18,914 nucleotides of DNA, taken from positions 1 to 18,914 of the forward strand of contig JAFABD010000078.1 of the NCBI GenBank assembly GCA_023426225.1, given 5' to 3'. Shown here piece by piece: positions 6,468 through 14,026 of the stretch. Within the stretch, counting starts at the first letter, position 1. The number at the start of each line of letters is the position of its first letter. Under the pieces are notes generated by a model. The model was not told the origin of the DNA. It saw nothing but the letters and a program-made list of their open reading frames with translations, and ran no database searches. This DNA is from Pseudomonadota bacterium. GTDB lineage: Bacteria; Pseudomonadota; Alphaproteobacteria; Sphingomonadales; Sphingomonadaceae. Made by a program: the position numbers and the translations under genes.

Positions 6468-7220
6468 ATGCCCGGACCGGAATCAGCGCATTCGCCTCGC
6501 CACGTCGCGGCCGCCGCGATCGCCGGAGGGCATTTTCGCTATTACGACTTCGTCATGGCGGCGTTTGTCGCCATCCTGCTGCTTTCGAACGTGCTCGGCG
6601 CGGGCAAGGTCGCGCAGGTGTGGCTGCCCGGCATCGGTTATTGGCCGTTCGGGGCGGGCATCCTGTTCTTTCCGATCTCATACATCATCGGCGACGTGCT
6701 CACCGAGGTCTATGGCTATGCCCGCGCGCGGCGCGTGATCTGGGCCGGAACCGGCGCGGTGCTGTTCATGGCACTGATGGCGTGGGTGGTGGTGGCGTTG
6801 CCGCCCGCGCCCGACTGGACGAACCAGGCGGCATATGAAGTGGTGTTCGGGCAGGTGCCGCGCATCGTCTTTGCCTCGATCTGCGCCTTCTGGGCGGGCG
6901 AATTCGTCAACGCCTATGTTCTCGCGCGGATGAAGCTGTGGACCGGCGGCCGGGCGTTGTGGACGCGCACGATCGGATCGACGATCGCGGGACAGGCGGT
7001 CGACAGCGCGATCTTCTATCCGCTCGCCTTCCTCCATGCCGCGGGCTGGACGACCGAACTGGTGGTACAGGTGCTGTTCACGCAATGGCTGCTCAAGGTG
7101 AGCTGGGAGGTGTTGTTGACGCCGCTCACCTATCTGGTAGTCGGTTTTCTCAAGGAACGTGAGGGCGTGGACGTGTTCGACGAAGGTACCGATTTCACCC
7201 CGTTCGCGACGCGCGTCTGA
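6468..7220 (+). CDS. yhhQ: queuosine precursor transporter, YhhQ/VUT family
   Basis: A 250-residue inner-membrane protein of the Vut_1 family; E. coli YhhQ imports preQ0/preQ1, precursors of the tRNA modification queuosine. About six hydrophobic segments are visible, starting 'FVAILLLSNVLGAGKV'. Family hallmarks are 'FFPISYIIGDVLTEVYGYARARRVIW', 'WAGEFVNAYVLARMK', 'LWTRTIGSTIAGQAVDSAIFY' and 'KVSWEVLLTPLTYLVVGFLK', ending 'REGVDVFDEGTDF'. These are nearly identical to the conserved blocks of the family, so the assignment is firm. The ATG at 6468 follows a good -10 box directly, which argues against the longer open frame that runs back through the tRNA gene. No other queuosine genes are in the window. 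The cell may rely partly on salvage, but that cannot be decided here. Confidence 0.95.
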   Translation: MPGPESAHSPRHVAAAAIAGGHFRYYDFVMAAFVAILLLSNVLGAGKVAQVWLPGIGYWPFGAGILFFPISYIIGDVLTEVYGYARARRVIWAGTGAVLFMALMAWVVVALPPAPDWTNQAAYEVVFGQVPRIVFASICAFWAGEFVNAYVLARMKLWTGGRALWTRTIGSTIAGQAVDSAIFYPLAFLHAAGWTTELVVQVLFTQWLLKVSWEVLLTPLTYLVVGFLKEREGVDVFDEGTDFTPFATRV

Positions 7221-7284
7221 ACCAGGACGCGCCGACCCGCCCCATGCCACGCCATGCCGATCCCTTGCCCGCAGCGGTGCGCCC

Positions 7285-7659
7285 GTGAACCTGTGGCGCG
7301 ACACCAAGCTGTGGCTGGCCGCCGACACCGGGCTGCCCGACAGCACGCTGCACGTCCTGGCCGGGATGATGCTGCTGATCCTCGGCGCGTTGATACTGCG
7401 CCGGCTGCCGTGGAACTGGCGCCCCTGGCTGATGGTGCTGGGGCTCGAACTGGCGAACGAGGCGTATGACCTGCTCAACCATGCGAGTGGCGAGGACACG
7501 CTGGCCGACAGTTGGCAGGACCTGTGGCTGACGATGCTGTGCCCGACGCTGTTGCTGGTGCTGGGGCCGCTGATCGCGCGGCTGGTGGCACGCCGGGAAC
7601 GGACCCGGCGTGCGGAAGCGGTGTCAGGCGCCGACGGCCTCGATCAACCCCTCGAATAA
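7285..7659 (+). CDS. small three-helix membrane protein, VanZ-like
   Basis: A 124-residue protein with GTG start and a weak ribosome site. Three hydrophobic helices lie at about residues 20-38, 46-62 and 80-104, with a basic, polar C-terminal tail. The pattern of His23 in 'STLHVLAGMML', Glu/Asn in 'LELANEAYDLLN' and Asp/Gln in 'DSWQDLW' at the helix ends resembles the VanZ/YfiM arrangement (H...G, E..D, D..D). I consider it only a possible distant relative. It starts 64 bases after the transporter and may be read from the same message. Its last 36 bases overlap the 3' end of purQ on the other strand. The high density of Leu and Trp and continuous topology support a real gene; function unknown. 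Confidence 0.7.
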   Translation: MNLWRDTKLWLAADTGLPDSTLHVLAGMMLLILGALILRRLPWNWRPWLMVLGLELANEAYDLLNHASGEDTLADSWQDLWLTMLCPTLLLVLGPLIARLVARRERTRRAEAVSGADGLDQPLE

Positions 7660-8292
7660 CCGGCGACCGTCGTCGCCGCCATGCGCCGGTTCGATCCGGC
7701 GTTCGGGGTGCGGCATCATGCCGAGGACATTGCCGCCCTCGTTGAGGACGCCCGCGATGTTGCGCGCCGAGCCGTTGACCGCCTCGGCATAGCGGAAGGC
7801 CACGCGGCCCTCGCCCTCGAGCCGGTCGAGCGTGGCGTCGTCGGCGAAATAGTTGCCGTCATGGTGCGCGACGGGGATCGTGATCGCCTCGCCCGCCTGA
7901 TAGCGCGCGGTAAAGATCGACTGGCTGTTGTCCACCGTGAGCGCGACGTCGCGACACACGAAATCGAGCCCGGCATTGCGCATGAGCGCGCCCGGCAGGA
8001 GACCGGTTTCGGTGAGAATCTGGAAGCCGTTGCAGATGCCGATCACCGGCACGCCGCGGCCCGCGGCATCGATCACCGCACGGACGACGGGCGAACGTGC
8101 CGCGATCGCGCCGCAACGCAGATAGTCGCCATAGGAAAAGCCGCCGGGGAGCGCGATCAGCCCGATGCCGTCGGGCAGCGCGCTGTCGCCATGCCACACC
8201 ATGTGCGGCCGAACGCCCGTCACCGCCTCCAGCGCGACGGCGATGTCGCGATCGCAGTTCGAACCCGGAAAGACGATGACCGCGGTCTTCAT
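7624..8292 (-). CDS. purQ: phosphoribosylformylglycinamidine synthase subunit PurQ
   Basis: A 222-residue class I glutamine amidotransferase subunit of the PurSQL complex, which supplies ammonia for the fourth step of purine synthesis (FGAR to FGAM). It begins 'MKTAVIVFPGSNCDRD'. The nucleophile is Cys87 in 'GICNGFQ', and the other triad members are His195 and Glu197 in 'MMPHPER'. Length is typical of the small-subunit type found outside gammaproteobacteria. The start codon overlaps the purS stop (ATGA), so the two are translationally coupled. The large subunit purL is not in the window. The 3' end overlaps the converging membrane-protein gene by 36 bases. Confidence 0.97.
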   Translation of the reverse strand: MKTAVIVFPGSNCDRDIAVALEAVTGVRPHMVWHGDSALPDGIGLIALPGGFSYGDYLRCGAIAARSPVVRAVIDAAGRGVPVIGICNGFQILTETGLLPGALMRNAGLDFVCRDVALTVDNSQSIFTARYQAGEAITIPVAHHDGNYFADDATLDRLEGEGRVAFRYAEAVNGSARNIAGVLNEGGNVLGMMPHPERRIEPAHGGDDGRRLFEGLIEAVGA

Positions 8293-8519
8293 GCGCGTTC
8301 GATCCGGTAGTTTTCGATGACGGTGTTGGCGAGCAGCTTGCGGCACATCTCGTCGATGGCGGCGTCGCTGGTGTCGTCGGCGACCTCGAGCTCGAAGATC
8401 TTGCCGGCGCGCACATCGTTCACCCCGGCAAAGCCGAGGCCCGAAAGTGCATGCTGGATGGCCTTGCCCTGCGGGTCGAGCACGCCGTTCTTGAGGGTTA
8501 CGATGATGCGCAGCTTCAT
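8289..8519 (-). CDS. purS: phosphoribosylformylglycinamidine synthase subunit PurS
   Basis: A 76-residue protein, the small bridging subunit that assembles PurQ and PurL. The sequence 'MKLRIIVTLKNGVLDPQGKAIQ', then 'HALSGLGFAGVNDVRAGKIFELEV' and the end 'LLANTVIENYRIE', is canonical. A longer open frame extends upstream but contains low-complexity Arg/Gly/Pro sequence, so the ATG at 8519 is the start. It overlaps purQ by four bases. It lies 209 bases downstream of purC with a hairpin between, so it may have its own promoter or be reached by read-through. Confidence 0.95.
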   Translation of the reverse strand: MKLRIIVTLKNGVLDPQGKAIQHALSGLGFAGVNDVRAGKIFELEVADDTSDAAIDEMCRKLLANTVIENYRIERA

Positions 8520-8689
8520 GGCGCCGCCTATGGCCCGACGACCGGAAAGGCGCAATCGGAAATCGTCAGCAACGGACGGCGGCGGGGCGGTGCGGAGGGC
8601 GCGCAGCGGGCGCGTCGAAGGGGGGCGACCCTGCCGGGCTGGGCCGGGCGGTCGGGTGCCCGCCATGCGCCGTCGCGGTGGACGGCGAG

Positions 8690-8717
8690 CCTCCCCGGGG
8701 ACCACGCCCCGGGGAGG
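8690..8717 (-). terminator. perfect 11-bp hairpin just downstream of purC
   Basis: CCTCCCCGGGG (8690-8700) and CCCCGGGGAGG (8707-8717) are perfect inverted repeats separated by ACCACG. It sits 11 bases beyond the purC stop on the purC strand. No T-tract follows, so it may be a pause site, an mRNA 3'-end stabiliser or a weak terminator limiting read-through into purS. Confidence 0.55.
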
Positions 8718-8728
8718 GAAAAGCGCGA

Positions 8729-9508
8729 TTACTTGCCGCGGCGCTTGCGGTGGCTTTCGAGATCGAGAACCGCCGAATCGGGGCCTTCGGGGAAGAGGCC
8801 CAGGCGGCGCGCGACCTCCTGATAGGCTTCGACCTCGCCGCCCAGATCGCGACGGAAGCGATCCTTGTCGAGCTTTTCGCCCGAGGCGATGTCCCACAGG
8901 CGGCAACCGTCGGGGCTGATTTCGTCGGCGAGGATGATGCGGCCGAAATCATTGTCCCAGATGCGGCCGAATTCGAGCTTGAAGTCGACCAGGCGGATGC
9001 CGATGCCCGCGAACAGGCCCGACATGAAGTCGTTCACGCGGATCGCCATGTCGGCGATGTCGTGCAGCTCCTCCTGGCTGGCCCAGCCGAAGCACAGGAT
9101 GTGTTCGTCGGTGACCATCGGGTCGCCGAGCGCGTCGTCCTTGTAATAATATTCGATGATCGTGCGGGGCAGCGGCGTGCCCTCCTCGACGCCGAGTCGC
9201 TTCGACAGCGAACCTGCGACGACGTTGCGGACGACCACCTCGATCGGAACGATCTCGACCTGGCGAATCAGCTGCTCGCGCATGTTGAGGCGACGAATGA
9301 AATGCGTCGGGATGCCGATGCCGCCGAGCAGCGTGAATAGATGCTCGGAAATGCGGTTGTTGAGCACGCCCTTGCCGCTGATCGTGCCCTTTTTCTGCGC
9401 GTTGAAGGCGGTCGCGTCATCCTTGAAATACTGGATCAGCGTGCCCGGTTCGGGGCCTTCATAAAGGATCTTCGCTTTGCCTTCGTAGATTTGCCGGCGG
9501 CGTGCCAT
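8729..9508 (-). CDS. purC: phosphoribosylaminoimidazole-succinocarboxamide synthase (SAICAR synthetase)
   Basis: A 259-residue enzyme that joins aspartate to CAIR with ATP in the purine pathway. It begins 'MARRRQIYEGKAKILYEG', the family's ATP-binding strand with 'EGKAKILYEG', then 'FKDDATAFNAQKKGTISGKG'. The substrate-binding block 'VVRNVVAGSLSKRLGVEEG' and the later 'LVDFKLEFGR' and 'ILADEISPDGCRLWD' are all present. Length is typical of the bacterial short form. The lysine/arginine-rich end (SHRKRRGK) is common in this group. Transcribed in the same direction as purS and purQ, it is the first purine gene of the cluster in the window. Confidence 0.97.
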   Translation of the reverse strand: MARRRQIYEGKAKILYEGPEPGTLIQYFKDDATAFNAQKKGTISGKGVLNNRISEHLFTLLGGIGIPTHFIRRLNMREQLIRQVEIVPIEVVVRNVVAGSLSKRLGVEEGTPLPRTIIEYYYKDDALGDPMVTDEHILCFGWASQEELHDIADMAIRVNDFMSGLFAGIGIRLVDFKLEFGRIWDNDFGRIILADEISPDGCRLWDIASGEKLDKDRFRRDLGGEVEAYQEVARRLGLFPEGPDSAVLDLESHRKRRGK

Positions 9509-9900
9509 ATCGGCCTATACCCCTGAAATGCGTCGCCCCGGCGGCGCGGGGGACCGCGATCATGCCGGGGCATAAGGAAGGCCTGGCCCTATACCGGATG
9601 GGGGGGCAGCGCGCAATGCAGGCTGCCGCACAAGCGCGGCGGCTCGAACAGGCCGTCGCGCCGGACGGCCCGGCCGTGCCGATCGCGCCGACGCACGTTG
9701 TTCGCGCCGGCGCTGTTGCCGGGAGCGGCGGGGAACCCCGATCGGGCTTCGGCGTTGCCGGGGGGACGCGGAGTCCCCGCGCGATCCTAGGGGGTTTTGC
9801 GAGGGCGCGGCGGCCGTGCGCCACGAAATCGCGCCGGGCGTGAGATCATAAGGGGAACGCCCTTGGCGTTTGCCCCTGTCGCCTGCTATTCAGCGCGGCG
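9509..9900. promoter_or_regulatory. divergent purC/parC intergenic region
   Basis: This 392-base gap separates divergently transcribed purC and parC. A possible parC promoter is TTGGCG (9863-9868) with TATTCA (9887-9892), spacer 18, placing the start of transcription within a few bases of the parC ATG. No Shine-Dalgarno precedes parC. Short hairpins are present, for example GGGGAC-GCGGA-GTCCCC at 9762-9778. Open frames crossing the gap are Arg/Pro/Ala-rich and have no recognisable family sequence, so I list no gene here. Confidence 0.4.
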
Positions 9901-12141
9901 ATGACCCTCGACACCGACGTTTCCGAACCCTCCGGCGCCTCTGACGTCCCCTTCGACAGCGCATTGTCCGAGCGCTATCTCGTCTATGCGCTGTCGACGA
10001 TCACGGCGCGGTCGCTGCCCGATGTGCGTGACGGGCTGAAGCCGGTGCACCGGCGGCTGCTCTGGGCGATGCGGCTGCTGCGGCTCGATCCGGCGAGCGG
10101 GTACAAGAAGTGCGCGCGCGTCGTCGGCGACGTGATCGGCAAATACCACCCCCATGGCGACGCCTCGGTCTATGACGCGATGGTGCGCCTCGCGCAGACC
10201 TTTGCGCTGCGCTATCCGCTGGTCGACGGGCAGGGCAATTTCGGCAATATCGACGGCGATAACGCCGCGGCGTACCGATATACCGAGGCGCGGCTGACGC
10301 AGGTCGCGATCGACCTGATGGACGGCCTCGATGAGAATGCCGTCGATTTTCGCCCGACGTACAACGGTGAAGAGGAAGAGCCCGAGCTGTTTCCGGGGCT
10401 GTTTCCCAACCTGCTCGCCAACGGCGCGGCAGGCATTGCGGTCGGCATGGCGACGAGCATCCCGCCACACAATGCGGCCGAGCTGATGCAGGCGGCCGTC
10501 GCGCTGATCGACAATCCGCAGGCCAATGTGCTCGACCATGTGCGCGGCCCCGATTTCCCGACCGGCGGCGTCGTCGTCGACAGTCCGGCGGCGATCGCCG
10601 AAGCCTATGCCACCGGTCGCGGCAGCTTTCGCGTGCGTGCCAAGATCGAAAAGGTGACGGAGAAGGGCGGCGCCTGGCATCTGGTCGTCACCGAGATCCC
10701 CTATGGCGTCCAGAAGGGCAAGCTGATCGAGGGGATCGCGGCGCTCGTCAACGACAAGAAGCTGCCGATCCTTGCCGATGTGCGTGACGAGTCGGCCGAG
10801 GATGTTCGCATCGTGCTCGAACCGCGCAGCCGCACGGTCGACGCCGACACGCTGACCGAAAGCCTGTACCGCCTGTCGGACCTTGAGGTGCGGGTGCCGT
10901 TGAACCTCAACGTGCTCGACAAGAACCGGACGCCGCGCGTGATGAGCCTGCGCGACGCGCTGGCGGGATGGGTCGAGCATCAGTTCGTCGTGCTGCGCCG
11001 CAAGTCGCAGCACCGGCTCGACAAGATCGCCGACCGCCTGGAGTTGCTGCGCGGTTATGTCATCGCCTTCCTCAACCTCGACCGGGTGATCGAGATCATC
11101 CGCACCGAGGATGAGCCCAAGCCGGTGATGATGGCCGAGTTCGGGCTGACCGACCGCCAGGCCGAGGCGATCCTCAACATGCGGTTGCGCTCGTTGCGCA
11201 AGCTGGAGGAGATGGAACTCCGCCGCGAGCAGGAAAAGCTGGAGAAGGAGCAGGGCGAGCTCGAACTGCTGCTGTCGTCCGACGCGCGCCAGCGCACGCG
11301 GATGAAGCGCGACCTGGGCAGGATGATCGCGCGCTATGGCCTCGACACGCCGCTGGGCGCGCGCCGCACCGCGATCGTCGAGGCGGCGCCCGCGCGCGAG
11401 ATTCCGCTCGAGGCGATGATCGAGCGCGAGCCGATCACCGTGATCCTGTCGCAGCGCGGCTGGATCCGCGCGATGAAGGGCCATGTCGAGCTCGCCTCGG
11501 CCGAGACGCTGAAGTTCAAGGAGGGCGACGGCCCGCTCTTTGCCTTTCATGCGCAGACGACCGACAAGCTGCTGCTGGCGGCGGACAATGGCCGCTTCTA
11601 CACGCTTGCCGCGGACAAGCTGCCGGGCGCGCGCGGTTTCGGCGAGCCTGTCCGTGCGATGATCGACCTGGACGGCGACCGCAGCGTCATCGCGCTGCTT
11701 CCCGCCTCGGCTGCGGCGAAGCTGTTGCTTGCAGCCACCGACGGGCGCGGCTTCATCGTCGGGATTGCCGACGTGCTGGCGGAGACGCGCAAGGGCAAGC
11801 AGGTGATGGCCCCGCGCGCCGGCGCGCAGCTGAAGCTGGTGCGGCCGGTGGGTGCCGACGACGATAGCGTCGCGGTGATCGGCGACAATCGCAAGATGCT
11901 GGTCTTCCCCATCGGCGAGGTGGCCGAGATGACGCGCGGGCAGGGCGTCCAGCTTCAGCGCTATCGCGACGGCGGGCTGGCGGATGCGATCACGCTGCGC
12001 TTTGCCGACGGGCTGAGCTGGCGCATGGGCGGCGAACAGGGGCGGACGCGGACCGAGGCGGACCTGACCGCATGGCGCGCGGCGCGCGGCGCGGCGGGAC
12101 GGATGGCGCCGACCGGATTCCCGCGCGACAATCGCTTCTGA
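9901..12141 (+). CDS. parC: DNA topoisomerase IV subunit A
   Basis: A 746-residue type IIA topoisomerase subunit that, with ParE, decatenates daughter chromosomes. The breakage-reunion domain begins 'SERYLVYALSTITARSLPDVRDGLKPVHRR', and the catalytic tyrosine is Tyr127 in 'AAAYRYTEARLT'. The DNA-gate helix reads 'GKYHPHGDASVYDAMVRLAQ' at 80-99. The C-terminal part is a short, degenerate beta-pinwheel ('LLAADNGRFYTLAADKLPG', 'GRGFIVGIADVL') without the GyrA box (QRRGGKG), and length is well below GyrA, which favours ParC. At the two quinolone-resistance positions (E. coli ParC Ser80 and Glu84) the protein has Ala88 and Asp92. The GC-rich sequence leaves long open frames antisense to it, none with family content. 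Confidence 0.95.
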   Translation: MTLDTDVSEPSGASDVPFDSALSERYLVYALSTITARSLPDVRDGLKPVHRRLLWAMRLLRLDPASGYKKCARVVGDVIGKYHPHGDASVYDAMVRLAQTFALRYPLVDGQGNFGNIDGDNAAAYRYTEARLTQVAIDLMDGLDENAVDFRPTYNGEEEEPELFPGLFPNLLANGAAGIAVGMATSIPPHNAAELMQAAVALIDNPQANVLDHVRGPDFPTGGVVVDSPAAIAEAYATGRGSFRVRAKIEKVTEKGGAWHLVVTEIPYGVQKGKLIEGIAALVNDKKLPILADVRDESAEDVRIVLEPRSRTVDADTLTESLYRLSDLEVRVPLNLNVLDKNRTPRVMSLRDALAGWVEHQFVVLRRKSQHRLDKIADRLELLRGYVIAFLNLDRVIEIIRTEDEPKPVMMAEFGLTDRQAEAILNMRLRSLRKLEEMELRREQEKLEKEQGELELLLSSDARQRTRMKRDLGRMIARYGLDTPLGARRTAIVEAAPAREIPLEAMIEREPITVILSQRGWIRAMKGHVELASAETLKFKEGDGPLFAFHAQTTDKLLLAADNGRFYTLAADKLPGARGFGEPVRAMIDLDGDRSVIALLPASAAAKLLLAATDGRGFIVGIADVLAETRKGKQVMAPRAGAQLKLVRPVGADDDSVAVIGDNRKMLVFPIGEVAEMTRGQGVQLQRYRDGGLADAITLRFADGLSWRMGGEQGRTRTEADLTAWRAARGAAGRMAPTGFPRDNRF

Positions 12142-12224
12142 CGTCGCGCGCGAACGGGCCGAAAACAGCAGATTTGCGGGATGCGTTCGGCACGCGTCCC
12201 CGGGCGATCGTGACTTAGGCAATC

Positions 12225-12286
12225 CGAGTCAGATTTCCCGTTGCTTCATGGGCTTTTAACTAATTGACCGCTAAGTCCCGCGGGCT
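12225..12286 (+). promoter_or_regulatory. AT-rich promoter-like stretch ahead of the GGDEF/EAL gene
   Basis: The 145-base gap after parC contains a local AT-rich patch (TTGCTTCATGGGCTTTTAAC followed by TAATTG, 12241-12266) in otherwise GC-rich DNA. TTGCTT with TAATTG 14 bases later is a poor promoter pair, so the exact elements are uncertain. No Shine-Dalgarno is visible before the ATG at 12287. Confidence 0.3.
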
Positions 12287-14026
12287 ATGCCCTTGCCCCG
12301 GCCCCTTTCTTTTCATCTCGCCGCCGTGGAGCCGGTTCCGCCCGCGGCGCCGGTTCCGCCCGAAGAAGCGCTGGCCAGCGACGCGGTTCTCGACCTGCTG
12401 CCCATTCCGGCGGCGGTGATCGACCTGGAGGCTGGGCGCTTCGTATTTGCGGCGACCAACCAGCGTTTCCGGATGGCAGGCATCGGCACGTCGGCCGACG
12501 AGTCGCCGCTGATCCGGTTGCTCGGGCCGCGGCTGCGTCGCTTTTTCGATTCCGGCGAGAATAACTGCGAGATCGTCTGGCAGTTCGGCGACGAGGTCGA
12601 TTACCGCAATTTCCGCGTGATGTTCGCGCGCCGGCCGCAGGGGGAGCGCACGAACCGCTGCCTGGTGAGCCTGGTCGACCAGACGTCGGAGCTGCGCACC
12701 GAACACAGCCTGCGCCGCGAAATGGCGACCGACAGCCTGACGGGGTTGCCCAACCGTTCGGGATTTGCCGACGAGATCGAGGCGCTGATCGGCCCCGACA
12801 ATGCCGACGGCTATGCCGTGCTGGTCGTCAACCTTGACCGGTTCAGCCGGATCAACGCCTGTATGGGCGGGCTGGCGGGCGACGAGCTGCTGATTTCGGT
12901 CGCGCGCCGGCTGAAGGGGGCGCTGCGCAGCCGCGACGTGCTGGCGCGGATGGGGGGCGACGAATTCGGCGTGCTGCTGACGCTCGACCAGGGGCCGAGC
13001 GATGCACTCCATGTCGCCAAGCGCATCCAGGGGGCGCTTTCGACGCCGTTCCGGCTTTCGGACTTCGAAATCCGCGTCGAATGCTCGATCGGGATCGCGC
13101 TGGGCGCCGACAATGACGGCGACCCCGAGGATCTGATCCGCCACGCCCAGTTCGCGGTCAAGCGGTCGAAAAAGAGCGGCCGCACCGAAGTGTATCACAC
13201 GCGGGCGTTCGACATCGCGCGCGAGCAGTTCGGGATCGAGACCGAGCTGCGCCGGGCGATCGACGGCGGCCAGCTGCGCCTGACCTATCAGCCGATCTGC
13301 GACCTTTCGACGGGGCGGATCGTGTCGTTCGAGGCGCTGGCGCGCTGGACCAACGAGCATGGCGTCGAACTTTCGCCCAACGACTTCATTCCGGTGGCGG
13401 AGGAAACGGGGCTGATCGTGCCGCTGGGTCGCTGGGCGATGGAAGAGGCGGCACGGACGCTGTCGCGGTGGGACGCGATGGCGGGCGGCGATTGCGGCGT
13501 CCGTTTCTCGGTCAACCTCTCGGCGATCCAGTTGCAGCGCGACCGTGTGCCCGAAATGGTCAAGGCCGTGCTCGACCGGCACCGGGTCTGCGGCAGCCGC
13601 ATGATCCTCGAGCTGACCGAAAGCGCGATCGTTTCGGACCCCGACCGCATCAGCCAGACGATGCTTGCGCTGAAGAGCCTGGGCACGACGCTGGCGATGG
13701 ACGATTTCGGCACCGGATATTCGAACCTCGCCTATCTCCAGCGCCTGCCGATCGACATTCTGAAGATCGACCGCAGCTTCGTTTCAGGCATGCTCGCCGA
13801 CCGCGACAAGCTGGCGATCGTGCGTGCGATCCTGTCGCTTGCCCAGGCGCTGGGGATGCGGACGACCGCCGAGGGGATCGAGAACAACGAGCTGGCCCAG
13901 ACGCTTGCGGCGCTGGGCTGCAGCTATGGCCAGGGCTTTCTCTATGCGCGCCCGCTGGAGGAGCCGGCGGCGTTCGCGATGCTCGACGGCTGCAACAGGG
14001 CGGTGACCGCCTCGTCGGCCAACTGA
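12287..14026 (+). CDS. PAS-like/GGDEF/EAL c-di-GMP signalling protein
   Basis: A 579-residue cytoplasmic protein (no transmembrane helix or signal peptide). Residues 1-30 are Pro/Ala-rich. Residues ~33-135 form a degenerate PAS-like sensor ('LLPIPAAVIDLEAGRFVFAA'). Next is a GGDEF domain with 'DSLTGLPNRSGF', the active-site GGDEF at 223-227 and an RxxD inhibitory site (RSRD) five residues ahead. The EAL domain has Glu349-Ala-Leu, 'VNLSAIQLQ', 'ELTES', 'MDDFGTGYS', 'LKIDRSF' and 'TAEGIEN', the complete metal and substrate set. Both synthase and phosphodiesterase activities therefore look possible; which dominates cannot be told. The last 85 bases overlap the 3' end of the convergent CCA-transferase gene. 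The start is taken as the first ATG after the upstream stop; an internal start would remove only the Pro-rich leader. Confidence 0.93.
   Translation: MPLPRPLSFHLAAVEPVPPAAPVPPEEALASDAVLDLLPIPAAVIDLEAGRFVFAATNQRFRMAGIGTSADESPLIRLLGPRLRRFFDSGENNCEIVWQFGDEVDYRNFRVMFARRPQGERTNRCLVSLVDQTSELRTEHSLRREMATDSLTGLPNRSGFADEIEALIGPDNADGYAVLVVNLDRFSRINACMGGLAGDELLISVARRLKGALRSRDVLARMGGDEFGVLLTLDQGPSDALHVAKRIQGALSTPFRLSDFEIRVECSIGIALGADNDGDPEDLIRHAQFAVKRSKKSGRTEVYHTRAFDIAREQFGIETELRRAIDGGQLRLTYQPICDLSTGRIVSFEALARWTNEHGVELSPNDFIPVAEETGLIVPLGRWAMEEAARTLSRWDAMAGGDCGVRFSVNLSAIQLQRDRVPEMVKAVLDRHRVCGSRMILELTESAIVSDPDRISQTMLALKSLGTTLAMDDFGTGYSNLAYLQRLPIDILKIDRSFVSGMLADRDKLAIVRAILSLAQALGMRTTAEGIENNELAQTLAALGCSYGQGFLYARPLEEPAAFAMLDGCNRAVTASSAN

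Noticed and set aside
9502..9843. Possible 113-codon gene between purC and parC
   Set aside because: Arg/Ala/Pro-rich low-complexity sequence starting inside the purC 5' end, with no convincing ribosome site and no recognised motif.
9886..12222. A 778-codon open frame antisense to the whole of parC
   Set aside because: Its translation is His/Arg/Asp-rich with no recognisable family sequence. Such frames are expected opposite GC-rich genes with strong third-position bias, and parC itself is certain.
12260..13582. A 440-codon open frame antisense to the GGDEF/EAL gene
   Set aside because: Same mirror-frame effect; composition is Arg/Ala/His-rich and no domain is seen.
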